A DNA stretch of 64,000 nt from NCBI RefSeq assembly GCF_900184265.1, contig NZ_FXXA01000002.1, positions 3,455,983 to 3,519,982 of the forward strand, given 5' to 3'. A program made the position numbers and the translations under genes. The notes below the pieces were generated by a model that had not been told where the DNA came from, did no database searches, and saw nothing but the letters and a program-made list of their open reading frames with translations. The DNA comes from Eggerthella timonensis. Lineage in GTDB: Bacteria > Actinomycetota > Coriobacteriia > Coriobacteriales > Eggerthellaceae. Numbering within the stretch: position 1 is the stretch's first letter; each line of letters opens with the position of its first letter. This document shows positions 40,314 to 49,356 of the stretch, piece after piece.

Positions 40314-41429
40314 CTACAGCCCCGCGGGCTGCTGCTGGGTGATGCAGTGGATGTTGCCGCCGCCGTAGACCACCTCGCGGGTGGGCACTCCGACGATCTC
40401 GCGCTCGGGGAACATCTCCTGCACCTGCTGCAGGGCGCGCTCGTCGTACTCGTCGTCGTACTGGGGCACCAGCACGAAGTCGTTGCCGATGAGGAAGTTC
40501 ATGTACGAGGCGATGCACACGTCCTCGGTAGTGCGCGGGATGGTGCCCTCCACCACGTCGATGGCGTCCACTTCCTCCTGCGTCATGTAGGTGGGCTCCT
40601 TCGGCATGGTCAGCTTGTGCACCTTGAGCGTCCGCCCTTGCGCGTCGACGGCGTTCGACAGCGTCTCGTAGGCGGCATGCGCTGCTTCGTAGAACGGGTT
40701 GTCCTCGTCGTCGGTCCAGATGCAGGCCACCTCGCCGGGACGCACGAAACAGGCCACGTCGTCGATGTGCCCGTTCGTCTCCTCGGGGTCGATGCCGTCC
40801 TTGATCCAGATGACCTTGTCCACGCCCAGGTACTCCTTCAGGTAGTCCTCGATCTGCTCCTTCGAGAGCTCGGGGTTGCGCCCCTCGGACAGCAGGCACA
40901 TCTCCGTGGTCATCACGGTGCCCTCGCCGTCCACGTGGATGGAGCCGCCCTCCAACACGAAGGAATCGGGCCGATAGCGGTCCACGCCCGCCAGGTCGGC
41001 CACCTTGAGGCCCACGAGCGCGTCCTGGTCCCACGGGAAGTACAGGCCGTCCACCAGGCCGCCCCACGCGTTGAAGTGCCAGTGCACCGCGCGCACGTCG
41101 CCCGCGTCGTTCACCACGAACGTGGGACCGCAGTCGCGGATCCACGAGTCGTCGCTCGTCATCTCCACGACGAGGATGTTCTCCTCGCCCGCCAGCACGT
41201 AGTGCGCGGCGGCGTAGTCCTCGGGGTTCACGCCCACGATGACCGGCTCGTACTGCGCGATGCCGCGCGCCACGTCGGCGAACGCCTTCTGCGCGGGCTT
41301 CGCTCCGTCGCGCCAGTTGTCGGGGCGGTGCGGCCACAGCATCCAGATGCACTCCTGCGGCTCGAACTCGCCGGGCATGCGGTAGCCGTCCTTCTTCGGG
41401 GTGGATTCGTTCTCGTAAATCGTATCCAT
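40314..41429 (-). CDS. aguA: Agmatine deiminase, operon 2
   Basis: A 371-residue enzyme with all key motifs: 'PGEFEPQECIWMLWPHRPDN', 'DDSWIRDCGPTFVVND', 'LEGGSIHVDGEG', 'EETNGHIDDVACFV' and the catalytic cysteine in 'GGGNIHCITQQQ'. Converts agmatine to N-carbamoylputrescine. The paralogue at 23570 is 15 residues longer. Confidence 0.96.
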   Translation of the reverse strand: MDTIYENESTPKKDGYRMPGEFEPQECIWMLWPHRPDNWRDGAKPAQKAFADVARGIAQYEPVIVGVNPEDYAAAHYVLAGEENILVVEMTSDDSWIRDCGPTFVVNDAGDVRAVHWHFNAWGGLVDGLYFPWDQDALVGLKVADLAGVDRYRPDSFVLEGGSIHVDGEGTVMTTEMCLLSEGRNPELSKEQIEDYLKEYLGVDKVIWIKDGIDPEETNGHIDDVACFVRPGEVACIWTDDEDNPFYEAAHAAYETLSNAVDAQGRTLKVHKLTMPKEPTYMTQEEVDAIDVVEGTIPRTTEDVCIASYMNFLIGNDFVLVPQYDDEYDERALQQVQEMFPEREIVGVPTREVVYGGGNIHCITQQQPAGL

Positions 41430-41461
41430 AGGTACGTCCTTTCGTTTCGTATCGTTGCACG

Positions 41462-41492
41462 CGAAGCGGCGTCCGCCGAGGACGCCGCTTCG
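41462..41492 (-). terminator. 13-bp perfect hairpin between antiporter and agmatine deiminase (operon 2)
   Basis: CGAAGCGGCGTCC (41462-41474) pairs exactly with 41480-41492. There is no T-run, so it is more likely an RNA stability or processing element within the operon. Confidence 0.55.
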
Positions 41493-41496
41493 AGAA

Positions 41497-42999
41497 CTAC
41501 ACCAGGTCGCGCGGCTCGCGGCCGATGAGCATGTCCTCCTCCATGGCGACCTTCTCGGATTCGGGCATCTTCTCGTAGCCCTGCGCCACGTCGAAGTCGA
41601 ACGGGTCGCCGTTCGACCCCATGCCGCCGTAGTCGCTGTTGCGCCCGCGCGCCGACCAGATGCGCACGATCTCCCCCAGGATGACGAACGCGATCACGCC
41701 GATGAGCATGGGGATCTTGCCCATCTCCTCCGGCGAGCCGTTCAGCGGCACGATGGTGGCGACGATGGCCAGCACGAGCAGCACCACGGGCAGCCACGCC
41801 ACCACGAGCGCCACGCCGTGCCCGCCGGGCACCTTGAACACGCGCTTCGCCGTGGGGTCGATAGTGCGCAGCTTCAAGAACGCCGGGAACATCGGGATGT
41901 AGCTGATCAGCAGGAACACGATGTTCATGGAGAAGAAGATCCAGAAGAAGCTGTCGAAGCCGGCCAGCTCCATCACGGGCGACAGCAGCACGAGCACGCT
42001 TGCCACGATGCCGTTGACGATGGCCGCGCCCGTGGGCATCTGGTTCTTCTTGCTCTCGTGCGCGAACACCTTCGGCATGTTCTTCTTGCGCGCGGCATGC
42101 TCGGCCACGAAGTTCACGCCGAACGACCAGCTGACCATGTTGCCGAACAACGTGATGAGGAACACGATGCCCACCACGATGAACAGCACGCTGCCCACGC
42201 CCGCCATGATGCCCACGGCGTCCATGATGCCGGAGTCGAGCGAGATGTCCATCGCCGGGATGGCGGCGCCGATGCCGAACGAGCTGAACAGGTACAGCGC
42301 GGCGATGGCGATGCCGCCGGCGATGATGGCGCGGGGGATCTGCTTGTTCGGATTCTCCATAGAGCCCACGTAGGTGGTGATGACCTCGAAGCCCATGAAG
42401 TTGAACAGGATGATGGACAGGTACGTGAGGCTGTTCGAGTCGAGCGCCGGCAGGAACGTCGAAGGCTCCATGTCGTTCGCGAAGCCGAAGTTCACGGCGT
42501 ACCAGATGCCGAGGCCGCCCACGACGAGCGCGATGCCCACCTTGAGCACGGCGGCCAGGTTGAGGATCCACGCCGAGTCCGACACCTTCGAGAAGCTGAG
42601 GAACACGACGATCCAGATGAACGCCAGCTCGATGATGAGCGAGGGCACCAGCCCGATCTCCATGCCGGTGATCATCGAGATGGTCTCAGGGAACAGGAAG
42701 GCGAGCGAGGCCATCCACAGCGGGAAATTGATCCAGTAGTACCAGCTCACGCGGCTGCCCCACTTGTCGCCGAACGCGCGGCGCACCCAGTCGTACAGGC
42801 CGCCCTCGTCGTCGTAGGTGGTGCCCAGCTCGGAAACCACCAATCCATACGGCAGCAAAAACGCGATGATGAGGAAGATCCACCAGAAGAACTGCGAGTT
42901 GCCGATGGCGGCCGCAGGAGCCGCCGCCTCGGCCACGAACACGACGGTGATCACCGACAGGATCGCGTCGATCAACCGGAATTTCTTATTCTTTGCCAT
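41497..42999 (-). CDS. aguD: APC-family antiporter, probable agmatine/putrescine exchanger (operon 2)
   Basis: A 500-residue paralogue of the antiporter at 24798 with the same opening ('VVFVAEAAAPAAAIGNSQFF') and 'LGTTYDDEGGLYDWVRRAFG'. The C-terminus differs: it ends in a short tail with 'EKVAMEEDMLIGREPRDLV' instead of a Glu/Ala-rich stretch. GAAAGAAGGAAAC precedes the ATG at 42999. The substrate is inferred from operon position. Confidence 0.85.
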   Translation of the reverse strand: MAKNKKFRLIDAILSVITVVFVAEAAAPAAAIGNSQFFWWIFLIIAFLLPYGLVVSELGTTYDDEGGLYDWVRRAFGDKWGSRVSWYYWINFPLWMASLAFLFPETISMITGMEIGLVPSLIIELAFIWIVVFLSFSKVSDSAWILNLAAVLKVGIALVVGGLGIWYAVNFGFANDMEPSTFLPALDSNSLTYLSIILFNFMGFEVITTYVGSMENPNKQIPRAIIAGGIAIAALYLFSSFGIGAAIPAMDISLDSGIMDAVGIMAGVGSVLFIVVGIVFLITLFGNMVSWSFGVNFVAEHAARKKNMPKVFAHESKKNQMPTGAAIVNGIVASVLVLLSPVMELAGFDSFFWIFFSMNIVFLLISYIPMFPAFLKLRTIDPTAKRVFKVPGGHGVALVVAWLPVVLLVLAIVATIVPLNGSPEEMGKIPMLIGVIAFVILGEIVRIWSARGRNSDYGGMGSNGDPFDFDVAQGYEKMPESEKVAMEEDMLIGREPRDLV

Positions 43000-43035
43000 A
43001 AGTTTCCTTCTTTCACGCACAGGTTGGCGTAGTCG

Positions 43036-43144
43036 GTCAGCGAGGGCGGCCGTGGTGCTTGAGATTCGTGGGATGGCGCGGACTACGCGTACTTCGGTTC
43101 GCGAGCTCGCGACATCGCGCGAAGATTGAGCACCACGGCCGCCC
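43036..43144. repeat. Structured intergenic element, copy A
   Basis: It opens GTCAGCGAGGGC (43036-43047). The outer stem GGGCGGCCGTGGTGCT (43044-43059) pairs perfectly with 43129-43144. Inside are GCGTACTTCGGTTCGCGAGC and ATCGCGCGAAGATT (43114-43127). Copy B at 51788-51896 shares these blocks, but its outer stem has a different sequence and still pairs. It lies just upstream of the antiporter gene of operon 2. Confidence 0.75.
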
Positions 43145-43199
43145 GTCCCCTTCGGGGACTTGCTTCGCGACGCAGCACATCGACTCGTTCCGATGGCCG

Positions 43200-44231
43200 C
43201 TAAGCCGTCGGAACCCCCTGCTTGCCGAGGCCTTCCAGCAGGTAGTTCAGCTGGTCGTGCGCCTCGCCGGCTTCGGGCTCCTCGGTTTCGGCCTGCTTGC
43301 AGAAGTACGCCAGCAAGCCGCGGATGGAGTGCTTGCGGTTCTCGGCCTCGTCCCAGCAAATGGACTGCGCACCGTCGATGACCGCGTCGGTGACTTCCTC
43401 GCCACGCGAAGCGGGCAGGCAGTGCATGAACTTGGCGTTCGGGGCGGCCATCGCCATGAGCTCCTCGGTGACCTGGTACGTCGGGTAGAAGATGGCCATG
43501 CGCTCGTCCTTCGACAGCTCCTTGTCGTACAGGCCGTACCACACGTCGGTGTACACGAAGTCGGCATCCTTCATGGCTTGCTCGCGGTTGTCGGTGACGC
43601 TCACGCTTCCGCCCGACACCTCGCAGTTCTTGCGGCCGATCTCCAGCAGATCCTCGCGGATCTGATGGCCCTCGGGGCCGTACTGCACGAAGTCCATGCC
43701 CATCTTCGAGCAGATGAACATCTCGGACACGCACACCTGGGTGGCGTCGCCCACGAACACCATCTTGCAGTTCTCGATGCGCTTGCCCTCGGGCAGATGC
43801 TCGATCATGGTGAGAAGGTCGCCCATCTCCTGGGTGGGATGGTTGTAATCGGACATGCCGTTGATCACGGGAATCGTGGCATACTTCGCCAACTCCACGA
43901 GGTCCTCATGGCGATCGACGCGCGCTTCGAGAACGTCGAGCAGCCGGCTCATGACGCGCGCCGAGTCCTCGATGGTCTCGTGCCCGCCCAGCTGGATGGT
44001 ACCGGGCGCGTAGAACTGGCCCGTGCCGCCGAGGTCGGCCATGGCGCCCTCGAACGACAGGCGCGTGCGGGTGGAAACCTGCTGGAAGATCATGCCGAGC
44101 GTCTTGTGCTTCAGCAGCTCGGGGAAGTAGCCGGCCTTCACGCAGCGCTTGAGCACGCGCGACAGCTCGATCATGTCGAGCAGCTGGTCCTTCGTGAAAT
44201 CGTTGGTATCGAGAAAGTCCTTGACGGTCAT
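43200..44231 (-). CDS. ptcA: Putrescine carbamoyltransferase, operon 2
   Basis: A 343-residue paralogue of the gene at 26429, with '[10 protein letters not shown]', '[17 protein letters not shown]' and '[11 protein letters not shown]'. The substrate loop again reads HCLPA followed by S/T-R-G, as in copy 1. GAAGGAGG precedes the ATG at 44231. Promoter-proximal gene of operon 2; no regulator gene lies directly upstream, unlike operon 1. Confidence 0.9.
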   Translation of the reverse strand: MTVKDFLDTNDFTKDQLLDMIELSRVLKRCVKAGYFPELLKHKTLGMIFQQVSTRTRLSFEGAMADLGGTGQFYAPGTIQLGGHETIEDSARVMSRLLDVLEARVDRHEDLVELAKYATIPVINGMSDYNHPTQEMGDLLTMIEHLPEGKRIENCKMVFVGDATQVCVSEMFICSKMGMDFVQYGPEGHQIREDLLEIGRKNCEVSGGSVSVTDNREQAMKDADFVYTDVWYGLYDKELSKDERMAIFYPTYQVTEELMAMAAPNAKFMHCLPASRGEEVTDAVIDGAQSICWDEAENRKHSIRGLLAYFCKQAETEEPEAGEAHDQLNYLLEGLGKQGVPTA

Positions 44232-44399
44232 CGATGAGCCTCCTTCGGGGAGTGCGGACAAGTGAGTCGGCGCGGCCGGATTGCAGTACGGCCGCGCCTT
44301 GCACTCAGTTGTAACCCGAATCGCCGCAGCGCTCGACAAGGCTCTCCGGTCGTGCGAGAATCGAAGACGAACCGAAACCGAATCGCAAAAGGACACGCT

Positions 44400-45065
44400 A
44401 TGAACCTATCCGGACTCATCACCGTTCAGCCTGATCAGACCGAAGAGCTCGATGCGCTCGCCACCATGGTGGGCACCTGCTTCCTCGAGGAGATGTGGTA
44501 CGTCACCTGGCTTGAAGCGCTCGACGAGCTGGGCATCGGAACAGAGCGCAAGCTCGAGATCACCCGCGCCGTCATCCGCTCGGACTATGCCGTCACCGCG
44601 CCGTTCCAGTGCGTGTACACGCTGCCCGACCGCGCGGGCGCCGCGAACGTCTACCTGCGCAGCGAGCTGGGCGACATCGACTGGACCGAGCTCGAGGAGG
44701 AGTCGGGCGCGCTTCTGGCCGAGATGCTCACCGACGAGGAGATCGCCGTGCTGGGGCCGCGCATCGAGGCGATGGACCCGATCTCCTCCACGAGCTGGCC
44801 GCTCGAGCGCACAGCGCCCGATGAGGACTTCGTCTACTTCATCTCGGCCGCCGTCGATCCCGAGAAGCGCGGCACGGGCGCGTTCCGCCGCCTGTTCACG
44901 CCCTTCCTCGCCTACGCCGACGAGCACGGGCTGGACTGCTACCTCGATTGCTATACCGACCGCCTCGAGCAGCTGTACGGCCACTTCGGCTTCGAGACGG
45001 TGGAGCGTCGCAGCATCGAAGCCTTCCCCATCGAGGAGCGTCTCATGATCCGTCGGCCGCAGTAG
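44400..45065 (+). CDS. GNAT-family N-acetyltransferase
   Basis: A 221-residue protein with a GNAT core in its second half: '[20 protein letters not shown]' (acetyl-CoA loop, an R-G-T-G variant of the Q/RxxGxG/A motif), '[20 protein letters not shown]' and a C-terminal strand. AAAAGGA precedes the ATG at 44400. It ends 12 bases before a MerR regulator, with which it probably forms an operon. The acceptor is unknown. Confidence 0.8.
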   Translation: MNLSGLITVQPDQTEELDALATMVGTCFLEEMWYVTWLEALDELGIGTERKLEITRAVIRSDYAVTAPFQCVYTLPDRAGAANVYLRSELGDIDWTELEEESGALLAEMLTDEEIAVLGPRIEAMDPISSTSWPLERTAPDEDFVYFISAAVDPEKRGTGAFRRLFTPFLAYADEHGLDCYLDCYTDRLEQLYGHFGFETVERRSIEAFPIEERLMIRRPQ

Positions 45066-45077
45066 GGGACGTGCGCC

Positions 45078-45896
45078 ATGAAGTCGAACGAGATCGCGAA
45101 GCTGGCAGGCGTGTCGGTGCGCACGCTGCGGCACTACCACGCCATCGGGCTGCTGCCCGAGCCGCCGCGCGGCGAGAACGGCTATCGCGACTACGGCGCG
45201 GAGGATCTCGTGCGCCTGCTGCGCGTGAAGCGGCTGTCATCGCTGGGATTCTCGCTGTCGCGCATCGGCGAGGTGCTCGACGAGATGGACGCGAACCTGA
45301 CCGAGGCCGGCAGCTCGGGCGCCAGCGAGGCGCTCGACGAGCTGGACCGCGAGCTGGAGCTGCAGATCGAGCGCCTGCAAGAGCAGCGCCGCACCATCGC
45401 GCTGCTGAAGCGGGAACAGATCGACCTCGATCTGCCGCTGCGCATGGCGCGCATCAAGAAGCTGTTCGAGGGCCTTTCCGCAAGCTCCTCCATAACGAAA
45501 AGCGATCGGGAGGCCCTTCTGCTCGCCGGCAACCTGTTCACCGAAGAGGATACCGACGAGCTCGAACGCGTCGTCTCGGCACTGTTCGACGGCGATACGA
45601 TCGATCAGCTCCAAACGGTTCAGGCGCGCTTCGACGAGCTGCCCGCAGACGCCTCGCGCAGCCAAATCGACGCCGCCATCAACGCAGCAATGGAGCTGCT
45701 CGGCCCATTCATCGACCGCTTCGACCCAGCCAACTGGGACAAGGACTACGACAGCGTTTCCGAAGACCTCCTGCGAGAGATCACGAAGAAGGATCTGAAC
45801 GAGGCCCAGCGCGTCGCGGCGGATCGTCTCGCGGAGGCGCTCGAGGCGCGCATCCTCGAGCGGATTCCCTCCACATCTTCGCCACAGAACGCTTGA
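45078..45896 (+). CDS. MerR-family regulator
   Basis: A 272-residue regulator with an N-terminal MerR winged helix ('IAKLAGVSVRTLRHYHAIGL' and 'YGAEDLVRLLRVKRLSSLGF'). A coiled-coil linker follows ('ELDRELELQIERLQEQRRTI'), then an effector domain of about 150 residues like the TipAS or multidrug-binding type. No metal-binding cysteines are seen, so a drug-like ligand is more likely than a metal. The next gene after an inverted-repeat element is an MFS exporter. Confidence 0.88.
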   Translation: MKSNEIAKLAGVSVRTLRHYHAIGLLPEPPRGENGYRDYGAEDLVRLLRVKRLSSLGFSLSRIGEVLDEMDANLTEAGSSGASEALDELDRELELQIERLQEQRRTIALLKREQIDLDLPLRMARIKKLFEGLSASSSITKSDREALLLAGNLFTEEDTDELERVVSALFDGDTIDQLQTVQARFDELPADASRSQIDAAINAAMELLGPFIDRFDPANWDKDYDSVSEDLLREITKKDLNEAQRVAADRLAEALEARILERIPSTSSPQNA

Positions 45897-45947
45897 CCCC
45901 GACGTAACGTCGTAGTTTTTACTCCTTTCCAGCAACTAACAGACACG

Positions 45948-46118
45948 GTTCGTGGCAGAAAATCGGAGAAATTCGTCGTCTTTCGCAGGTCTTACAGGGG
46001 CGAACGCTCGATTCGATCACTCAACCTGCGAAAACAGGGAAGCTCGCGAAGAGGATTCGCTCTATAGCCCCAACATCGGCCTCAGGGCGACGAATTTCTC
46101 CGTTTTTCTGCCACGAAC
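45948..46118. mobile_element. MITE-like element with 31-bp terminal inverted repeats
   Basis: Arms 45948-45978 and 46088-46118 match at 30 of 31 positions as inverted repeats. They contain TTCGTGGCAGAAAA, related to TTCGCGGCAGAAAT of the element at 15515. The 109-base interior has no gene. It ends 44 bases before the MFS start. Confidence 0.6.
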
Positions 46119-46162
46119 AGAGTCCGGCATCGCCCGGGCAGCACCGCGGGAAAGGATCACCC

Positions 46163-47428
46163 ATGTTCGGCAGCACCACCATCAGATTCCTCGTATCGAA
46201 CGCGCTCTCCTTGCTGGGCAACTCCATCGCCGGCGTCGCCTTGCCCCTCATCCTGCTCGCGACCACCGGCGATGCGTTGGCTGCGGGCACGCTGGCGCTC
46301 ATCTGCGCCGTTCCGCAGATGATCATCGGCATTGTGGGCGGTGCGGCGCTCGACCGCTTCAACCGCCGCACCATCTCCATCGTCTCCGACATCGTATCGG
46401 CCGCCAGCGTCGCGCTCATTCCCGTGGTGGACATGATCTGGGGGCTGAACTTCTGGTGGTTCGTCGCGCTGGGCCTGCTAGGTTCCGTGGGCGACATCCC
46501 CGGCATGACGGCGCGCGACGCGCTGCTGCCCGAGGTCGTCGAGCGCGACGGCGTCGACCTGCAACGGTTCATGGGGCTGTCGCAATCGCTCGACTCGCTG
46601 GCGACCATCATCGGCCCTGCGTTGGCGGCGCTTTTCATCGGGCTGGTCGGCGGCGTGCCGTCGCTGTGGTTCACGGCCGCCCTGTCGTTCTTGGCGGCGC
46701 TCGCCACGGCCACCATTCCGCGCGCCGTGGGAGCCGTGCGCACGACGGCTTCGGCGGGCGGTGATGCCGAAATCGCGCAGGGCATCGCCTCCTCGGCGCT
46801 GGGCGCGCTGCGCACCGGCGTGCGCGTATTGTTCCGCACCGACGGCGTGCTGACGGTTTCCACGCTGCTCACGTTCGGCATCGTCATGGTCATGGGATCG
46901 TTCCAAGGGCTCGTGCTGCCGGTGCACTTCACGGACAGCGGGCACCCCGAGCTGCTGGGCTACGTGCTGTCGACCATGTCGCTGGGCCTGCTGGCAAGCT
47001 CGCTTGCGTACGCCGCGCTCGCGCCGCGCCTGTCGCGCCGCTCGTGGTACGTGCTGTCGCTGTTCGGCATGCTGATCGGCGTGGCCATCCTGGGGGCGCT
47101 GCCCGCCTACCCGCTCATGCTGCTGGGCGCGCTCGTGCTGGGCATGAGCGCCGGCCCCGCCTCGGCGCTCATGGGCTTCTTCATGCTCGACCGCATACCC
47201 GAGCAGTCGCGCGGCAGCGCGCTGGGAACGCAGAACTCGCTTTTGCTCGTGGCGGCGCCCGTGGCCGTGTTCGCCACCTCGGTGGGCGTCAGCGCGCTGG
47301 GAACGTCCGTCGCAGCCGTCGTGCTCGTGGGCTGCTGGATCGCCATCACGGCCTTCGCCCTGATCGCGCGCGGCATGCGCCACCTCGACGATGAAGCCGT
47401 GCTCGAGGGGGTTCAGGCGGATTCGTAG
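46163..47428 (+). CDS. MFS transporter
   Basis: A 421-residue major facilitator protein with 10-12 membrane segments. 'GGAALDRFNRRTISIVSD' near residue 60 is the loop 2-3 motif, and 'MGFFMLDRIPEQSRGSALGT' lies in the second half. It resembles macrolide/multidrug exporters of the MFS_3 type. GGAAAGGATC precedes the ATG. The MerR regulator upstream may control it. Confidence 0.85.
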   Translation: MFGSTTIRFLVSNALSLLGNSIAGVALPLILLATTGDALAAGTLALICAVPQMIIGIVGGAALDRFNRRTISIVSDIVSAASVALIPVVDMIWGLNFWWFVALGLLGSVGDIPGMTARDALLPEVVERDGVDLQRFMGLSQSLDSLATIIGPALAALFIGLVGGVPSLWFTAALSFLAALATATIPRAVGAVRTTASAGGDAEIAQGIASSALGALRTGVRVLFRTDGVLTVSTLLTFGIVMVMGSFQGLVLPVHFTDSGHPELLGYVLSTMSLGLLASSLAYAALAPRLSRRSWYVLSLFGMLIGVAILGALPAYPLMLLGALVLGMSAGPASALMGFFMLDRIPEQSRGSALGTQNSLLLVAAPVAVFATSVGVSALGTSVAAVVLVGCWIAITAFALIARGMRHLDDEAVLEGVQADS

Positions 47429-47620
47429 CGACGCCCCTCGCGACGCCGGATCCCCAAGCGTCGCTCTGTGCCGCGAGCAGCCCGTCCGCGAAGCGATTTC
47501 GTCGCGATTTCAGCGCGATTGCGTGCGGGTCGCACCTTCCCAACGGCCGCAGAGCCGCAGCCACGGCGTTCGTGCCGCCCTCCTATCATGGCGGGAAAAC
47601 GACACGAAAGGAGCGCCACC

Positions 47621-48622
47621 ATGGCACACACCGCATTGGTCACCGGCGCGACGAGCGGCATCGGAGAGTCCCTCTGCTTGCTGTTCGCCAGCGACGAATA
47701 CGATCTGGTCACCGTCGCCCGCGACAAAGAAGCCCTCGAGAAGCAAGCCGGCGAGCTGAGGAGGCTCGACATCGACGTGCTCCCCATCGCCTGCGACCTC
47801 TCCGACCCAGACGCCGCACGCACCATCTTCAAGCGCGTCCAAGAGGCGGGCAAGGAGATCGACGTGCTCGTCAACGACGCGGGCTACAGCCCCGCCGGGC
47901 AGTTCTCGGACCTGTCCATCGCCGACATCCGCTCGATGGTCCAGGTGAGCGTCACGAGCCTCGCCGAGCTCACGAGCGTGTTCCTCCATCCCATGCTCGA
48001 GCGGGGCCACGGGCGCATCCTCAACATGAGCTCGATGATGGCCAAGACCCCGTGCCCGTACAACGCGTTGTACGGCGGGGCGAAGGTGTTCGTGCTGTCG
48101 TTCTCCACCGCGCTCGCACGCGAGCTCAAGGGGACCGGCGTGACGGTGACCACCGCCTGCCCCGGTGCAACGCGCACGAACTTCGCGAAAAATGCCGGCA
48201 TCGAGGATGCGCCCGCGTGGAAGTACTTCTCGATGAGCGCCGACGAGACGGCCATCCGCGTGTATCGGGCGCTCATGCGCGGCGAACGGTGCGCGGTGAC
48301 CGGCTGGTACAACAAGATGGGATCGGTTTCGGTGCGGCTCATGCCGATGGGCTTTCAGCTGATGGCCGGCGAGTGGCTCATGGGCGCGCGCAAGCATCCG
48401 CTCGATCACGAGGGAACCGAAGAAGGTACGGGCGAGGATGGCTCGCAGCGCGATCGCGAGCACGGACATGGTCACGGTCACGACCATGGTCGCGGTCACG
48501 ACGGTCACGACCGCGACGGCGGACGCGATCATCGTCCGTGTCGCGGCGAGCATCGGCACGAGCACGGCCAAGCAGGCGGCGGCGCCGGCCCCACGTGCCG
48601 CATCAGCTGGGATCGCTGGTAG
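47621..48622 (+). CDS. SDR oxidoreductase with histidine-rich C-terminal tail
   Basis: A 333-residue protein. Residues 1-260 are a classical short-chain dehydrogenase: 'TGATSGIGESL' at 8, 'NDAGYSP' near 86, Ser in 'NMSSMMAKTPCP' near 137 and the Tyr-x3-Lys 'YGGAK' near 151. The family usually ends near residue 265. Here a further 60 residues follow, dense in His, Asp and Gly ('EHGHGHGHDHGRGHDGHD'), which should bind Ni, Zn or Cu. GAAAGGAG precedes the ATG. The substrate is unknown. Confidence 0.85.
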   Translation: MAHTALVTGATSGIGESLCLLFASDEYDLVTVARDKEALEKQAGELRRLDIDVLPIACDLSDPDAARTIFKRVQEAGKEIDVLVNDAGYSPAGQFSDLSIADIRSMVQVSVTSLAELTSVFLHPMLERGHGRILNMSSMMAKTPCPYNALYGGAKVFVLSFSTALARELKGTGVTVTTACPGATRTNFAKNAGIEDAPAWKYFSMSADETAIRVYRALMRGERCAVTGWYNKMGSVSVRLMPMGFQLMAGEWLMGARKHPLDHEGTEEGTGEDGSQRDREHGHGHGHDHGRGHDGHDRDGGRDHRPCRGEHRHEHGQAGGGAGPTCRISWDRW

Positions 48623-48663
48623 TTCCACAGGCGGCCGGGGCGCTTCCCCGGCCGCCCCAATGC

Positions 48664-49356
48664 TTACGGACGCTGCCAGGCGGTGGAGCCGATCTCGCCC
48701 AACCGGAAGTCGGAGCCGTCGTAAGAGATGCGCGTGACGCTCGCGTTCGGAATCTTCACGGGGTCGTTCACGCGCTCCGGGTCGATGAGGTACACGAGCG
48801 TGCGCACGACGAACGAGTGCGTCACCACCAGCACGTTGCCTCCGCCGCACGCGAGCCCCGCATCGCCGGCTTCGCGGAAGAACCCGCGCAGGCGGCGCTC
48901 GATGACGCCGAAGCGCTCCGCGCGGCCGGAGCAGTCCGCGTCGGCCAGCACGTCGGCAACCTCGGGCAGCCGTCGGTTATGCTCTTCGAACGACAACGGC
49001 GCGCCGAACCCCGCATCGAGCGTGGCGTGCAGCAGCTCTCCCGGCTCGCCCTCGAGGTCGCCGTAGCACCACTCGCGCAAACGCTGGTCGGTGCGCGGGC
49101 CGAAGGGCACCGCATCCGCCCGCGCGCGCAGCAGCTCCTCGAGCGTATGCACGGCGCGGCCGCTGTCGCTCGCGTAGGCCGCAGCGAAATCGACTTCCGC
49201 CAACCCGCGCCCGAGCGATCGGGCGGCGCGCACGCCCTCGTCCGTAAGCGGCGTATCGCACCAGCCCTGCACCTTTCCCATGACGTTGAACAGCGTCTGC
49301 CCGTGGCGCACGACGTAGAACGTCACGTCGCTGGGACGACGCTCCCCCGCTTCCAT
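48664..49356 (-). CDS. Histidine phosphatase (phosphoglycerate mutase-like)
   Basis: A 230-residue protein of the histidine phosphatase superfamily: catalytic 'VVRHGQTLFNVMGKVQGWCD' near residue 15, 'EWCYGDLEGE' near 90 and a second histidine in 'VLVVTHSFVVRTLV' near 175. The substrate is unknown. The start at 49356 overlaps the YbaK stop (TGATG), so the two are co-translated. Confidence 0.88.
   Translation of the reverse strand: MEAGERRPSDVTFYVVRHGQTLFNVMGKVQGWCDTPLTDEGVRAARSLGRGLAEVDFAAAYASDSGRAVHTLEELLRARADAVPFGPRTDQRLREWCYGDLEGEPGELLHATLDAGFGAPLSFEEHNRRLPEVADVLADADCSGRAERFGVIERRLRGFFREAGDAGLACGGGNVLVVTHSFVVRTLVYLIDPERVNDPVKIPNASVTRISYDGSDFRLGEIGSTAWQRP

Noticed and set aside
22430-44231. 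A composite transposon or genomic island bounded by the agmatine operons
   Set aside because: There are no insertion sequences, integrase or tRNA at the edges, and the two operons are too diverged to be recent transposon ends. Ancient duplication is simpler.
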